Shown here in pieces: positions 63,601 through 64,000 of a stretch of DNA of 64,000 nucleotides. The stretch spans positions 248,001 to 312,000 of the forward strand of contig NZ_FMIZ01000005.1 in NCBI RefSeq assembly GCF_900095865.1, in the 5' to 3' direction. Below the pieces are notes generated by a model. That model had not been told where the DNA came from. It saw nothing but the letters and a program-made list of their open reading frames with translations, and did not search any database. Numbering within the stretch: the stretch's first letter is position 1; each line of letters begins with the position of its first letter. The DNA comes from Massilioclostridium coli. Its GTDB lineage: Bacteria; Bacillota; Clostridia; Oscillospirales; Ruminococcaceae. The translations under genes and the position numbers were made by a program.

Positions 63601-64000
63601 CAAAATGCTGGCGGTTTAACTGGAATAACAGTAAACAAAGCTGTAGTACGTGAAACTGGAGAAGTAGAAGGGACAGACTTAGTTTTGGAAGGGTATGACA
63701 AAGAAATTGCGTTTAAATATACCCTTAGCTGGAACGGTTCCACAGTAGGTGGACAAACTACACTGACAGTAAAAGACAGCGAAGGTAATCCAGTACCGAA
63801 TATTGGATTCCAGGTAACCAAAGATGGGCAGGAAGTTGCTTTGGAAGGCGTTACAAACGAAAACGGTCAGTTGGAAACCAGTTTATTTGGCAGTTATCCA
63901 GCAGGGAGCAATTTTGAAGTTTGGGTAAAAGACCAAGATGGCGCTTTGAGTAACCGTGTTGAAATCCCGGTATTTGAAAGCTTGGGCAGCCCAGATCCTT
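60673..64000 (+). CDS. Large secreted phosphodiester glycosidase-type surface protein (3' end outside window)
   Basis: An open frame of at least 1109 codons from an ATG preceded by AGGAGG, with no stop before the window edge. It has a signal peptide (about residues 1-31, ending SNIGLIASA-like before ATSEK), a phosphodiester glycosidase (NAGPA/DUF2233) domain (about 85-430, motifs FAINGDAYD, VHPRTVFGTK and FNFDGGGSST), a BIG2-type Ig domain (about 515-600), a jelly-roll CBM-like domain beginning at about 604 (NDFEQPLEETGWMWRYTN), an Ig-like domain (about 770-875), a cohesin-like domain (about 880-1010, AGSTFDYIINANDY) and another Ig-like domain beginning at 1014 (TLTVKDSEGNPVPNIGF). The NAGPA enzyme probably acts on a phosphodiester-linked sugar of wall polymers or host glycans. 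All reverse-strand frames here are shadows. Confidence 0.85.
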   Translation, partial: MKVKEVVKKFSVVVMSAAILVSSLNIGLIASATSEKIGMGDINFSWSREIYNDVSLSHIMSENESGIQKAYTTEFNPTTCEVKPVLNYGDYVMGGDIMSDMISQVEQNGDKVVFAINGDAYDTSNGVSNGLMIKNGLLISTSNGSEAVGFKQDGTVIYGSTNLNIKATAGDTTIPIAHVNKERKLDTSNVYLLTEQFDKATRSTQPGVEVVLNVTTDGYQGVQIGKSITATVESVNQVAANPDKNNTPIGKGQIVLSVHSDSSQYATLSGLSKGQELTIDVQNNNADVDWSQAQQALGIFHVLMKDGVVNESALSDTAVHPRTVFGTKADGTVVVFQCDGRQPGFADGMTFTEIVDYMKSLDCVNIFNFDGGGSSTIAVTLPGDEEATILNRPSDGNERANCNALLFVATSEAIEGNPVQKLHVYPDTTEGYGTKTLLLENGKLGFRVGATDNNYHYTTVDPENLVYTTEGDIGTIEQDGVLTAASGTHEGKVIVSTKDGSAKGEIEVSTVDSITKLTADRSILSVAPSGTTQLSFTAEYNGIPVELTSEALSFELSDPSLGSIQPDGTFTAADTQGTGELRVSYKDYSLVIPVEIGKLPVLLNDFEQPLEETGWMWRYTNPQNGGSGKMSINYDERFVRTGDGSLRIDYDFATKPVTGTIAIEAGPKDTFYLEGQPKAIGCWVYGDGNGAWLRIQLAPAAYVGDTYVDWVGWKYIETEIPSTASFPYQLVYGVRLLCTPTTPVQNKKGTIYVDGLRAVYDFKNDDTKAPELVPDTEVTPADGATNVGHQPDISMTVYDPAAEGEPYTGINTERTKLWINGKVMDNVLHEVQPDGSVKINYIPSALTSLRSGLNKIKYRVEDNAGNKFFKEWSFTVEGYNVNLEEIKPEGEKASAGSTFDYIINANDYKNFEQFDLDLSYNPEYVTLVSATPDSRVTVQNQEIDEETGSIKYTLTGMKDLAKDENNPLVKLRFQVQQNAGGLTGITVNKAVVRETGEVEGTDLVLEGYDKEIAFKYTLSWNGSTVGGQTTLTVKDSEGNPVPNIGFQVTKDGQEVALEGVTNENGQLETSLFGSYPAGSNFEVWVKDQDGALSNRVEIPVFESLGSPDP

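Noticed and set aside
61502-63821. Several reverse-strand frames of 60-130 codons
   Set aside because: They lie wholly inside the large forward surface-protein gene, have no ribosome-binding sites and low-quality composition.
1-64000. Insertion sequences, prophage, CRISPR arrays, integrases
   Set aside because: I saw no transposase, integrase or phage protein and no regularly spaced repeats anywhere in the window.

Overview
The window is a low-GC, gene-dense chromosomal segment of an endospore-forming Firmicute, most likely an anaerobic gut member of the Clostridia (Oscillospirales/Ruminococcaceae-like). This rests on the sporulation genes (spoVAC-spoVAD-spoVAEb, a SpoIIQ-like LytM protein with intact catalytic residues, a YtvI-type permease), IreB, PyrR attenuation, the two-subunit PyrK/PyrD dihydroorotate dehydrogenase, strong AGGAGG ribosome-binding sites and U-tailed hairpin terminators. 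I saw no insertion sequence, prophage, CRISPR array or rRNA. Most of the window is core genome. The taxonomic placement is an inference from gene content.

Layout. 1-4.5 kb: MoxR ATPase / DUF58 / transglutaminase-like operon, cut by the left edge; the transglutaminase-like protein has lost its catalytic Cys. 4.5-8.8 kb: ireB and an orphan ABC ATPase (minus strand), then murA, walJ and rlmH. 9-12.3 kb: copper ATPase copA behind a palindromic operator, then a hexapeptide acetyltransferase. 12.6-14.5 kb: spoVA operon (minus), divergent from purA (14.8-16.1 kb). 16.8-22.1 kb: trmL-degV, then pgk, tpiA and gpmI. 22.7-24.7 kb: a VanW-family wall protein and a small Pro-rich membrane protein. 24.8-25.1 kb: a stretch with many nested inverted repeats that looks like an undescribed structured RNA. 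25.3-29.5 kb: nadBC (minus) divergent from hflX-rnhA. 29.7-31.3 kb: cysteine desulfurase and IscU-type scaffold. 31.8-36.6 kb: membrane proteins, two tiny membrane-anchored proteins, YtvI and a HAD phosphatase.

36.7-45.8 kb is a pyrimidine operon (pyrR-pyrC-pyrF-carA-carB-pyrK-pyrD) with a PyrR attenuator in its leader. pyrB and pyrE are not in it. 46-48.2 kb: ruvX, a zinc-ribbon protein and an iron-type alcohol dehydrogenase. 48.5-55.2 kb: capA-like gene, metF, a free-standing MetH reactivation domain, a shortened metH, and malQ. 55.4-58.8 kb: YoaK-like membrane protein, serA and serC, the last behind a promoter bracketed by two inverted repeats. 59.1-60.4 kb: SpoIIQ-like gene, tRNA-Ala(GGC) and tRNA-Val(UAC). 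60.7 kb to the right edge: the first 1109 codons of a very large secreted phosphodiester-glycosidase-type surface protein.

Functional links: metF supplies methyl-THF to the split MetH; serC and serA make serine, the source of one-carbon units; pgk, tpiA and gpmI form lower glycolysis and show the codon bias of highly expressed genes; the desulfurase and IscU serve Fe-S assembly, which could supply PyrK. Promoter, terminator and RNA calls were made by eye and were not computed.
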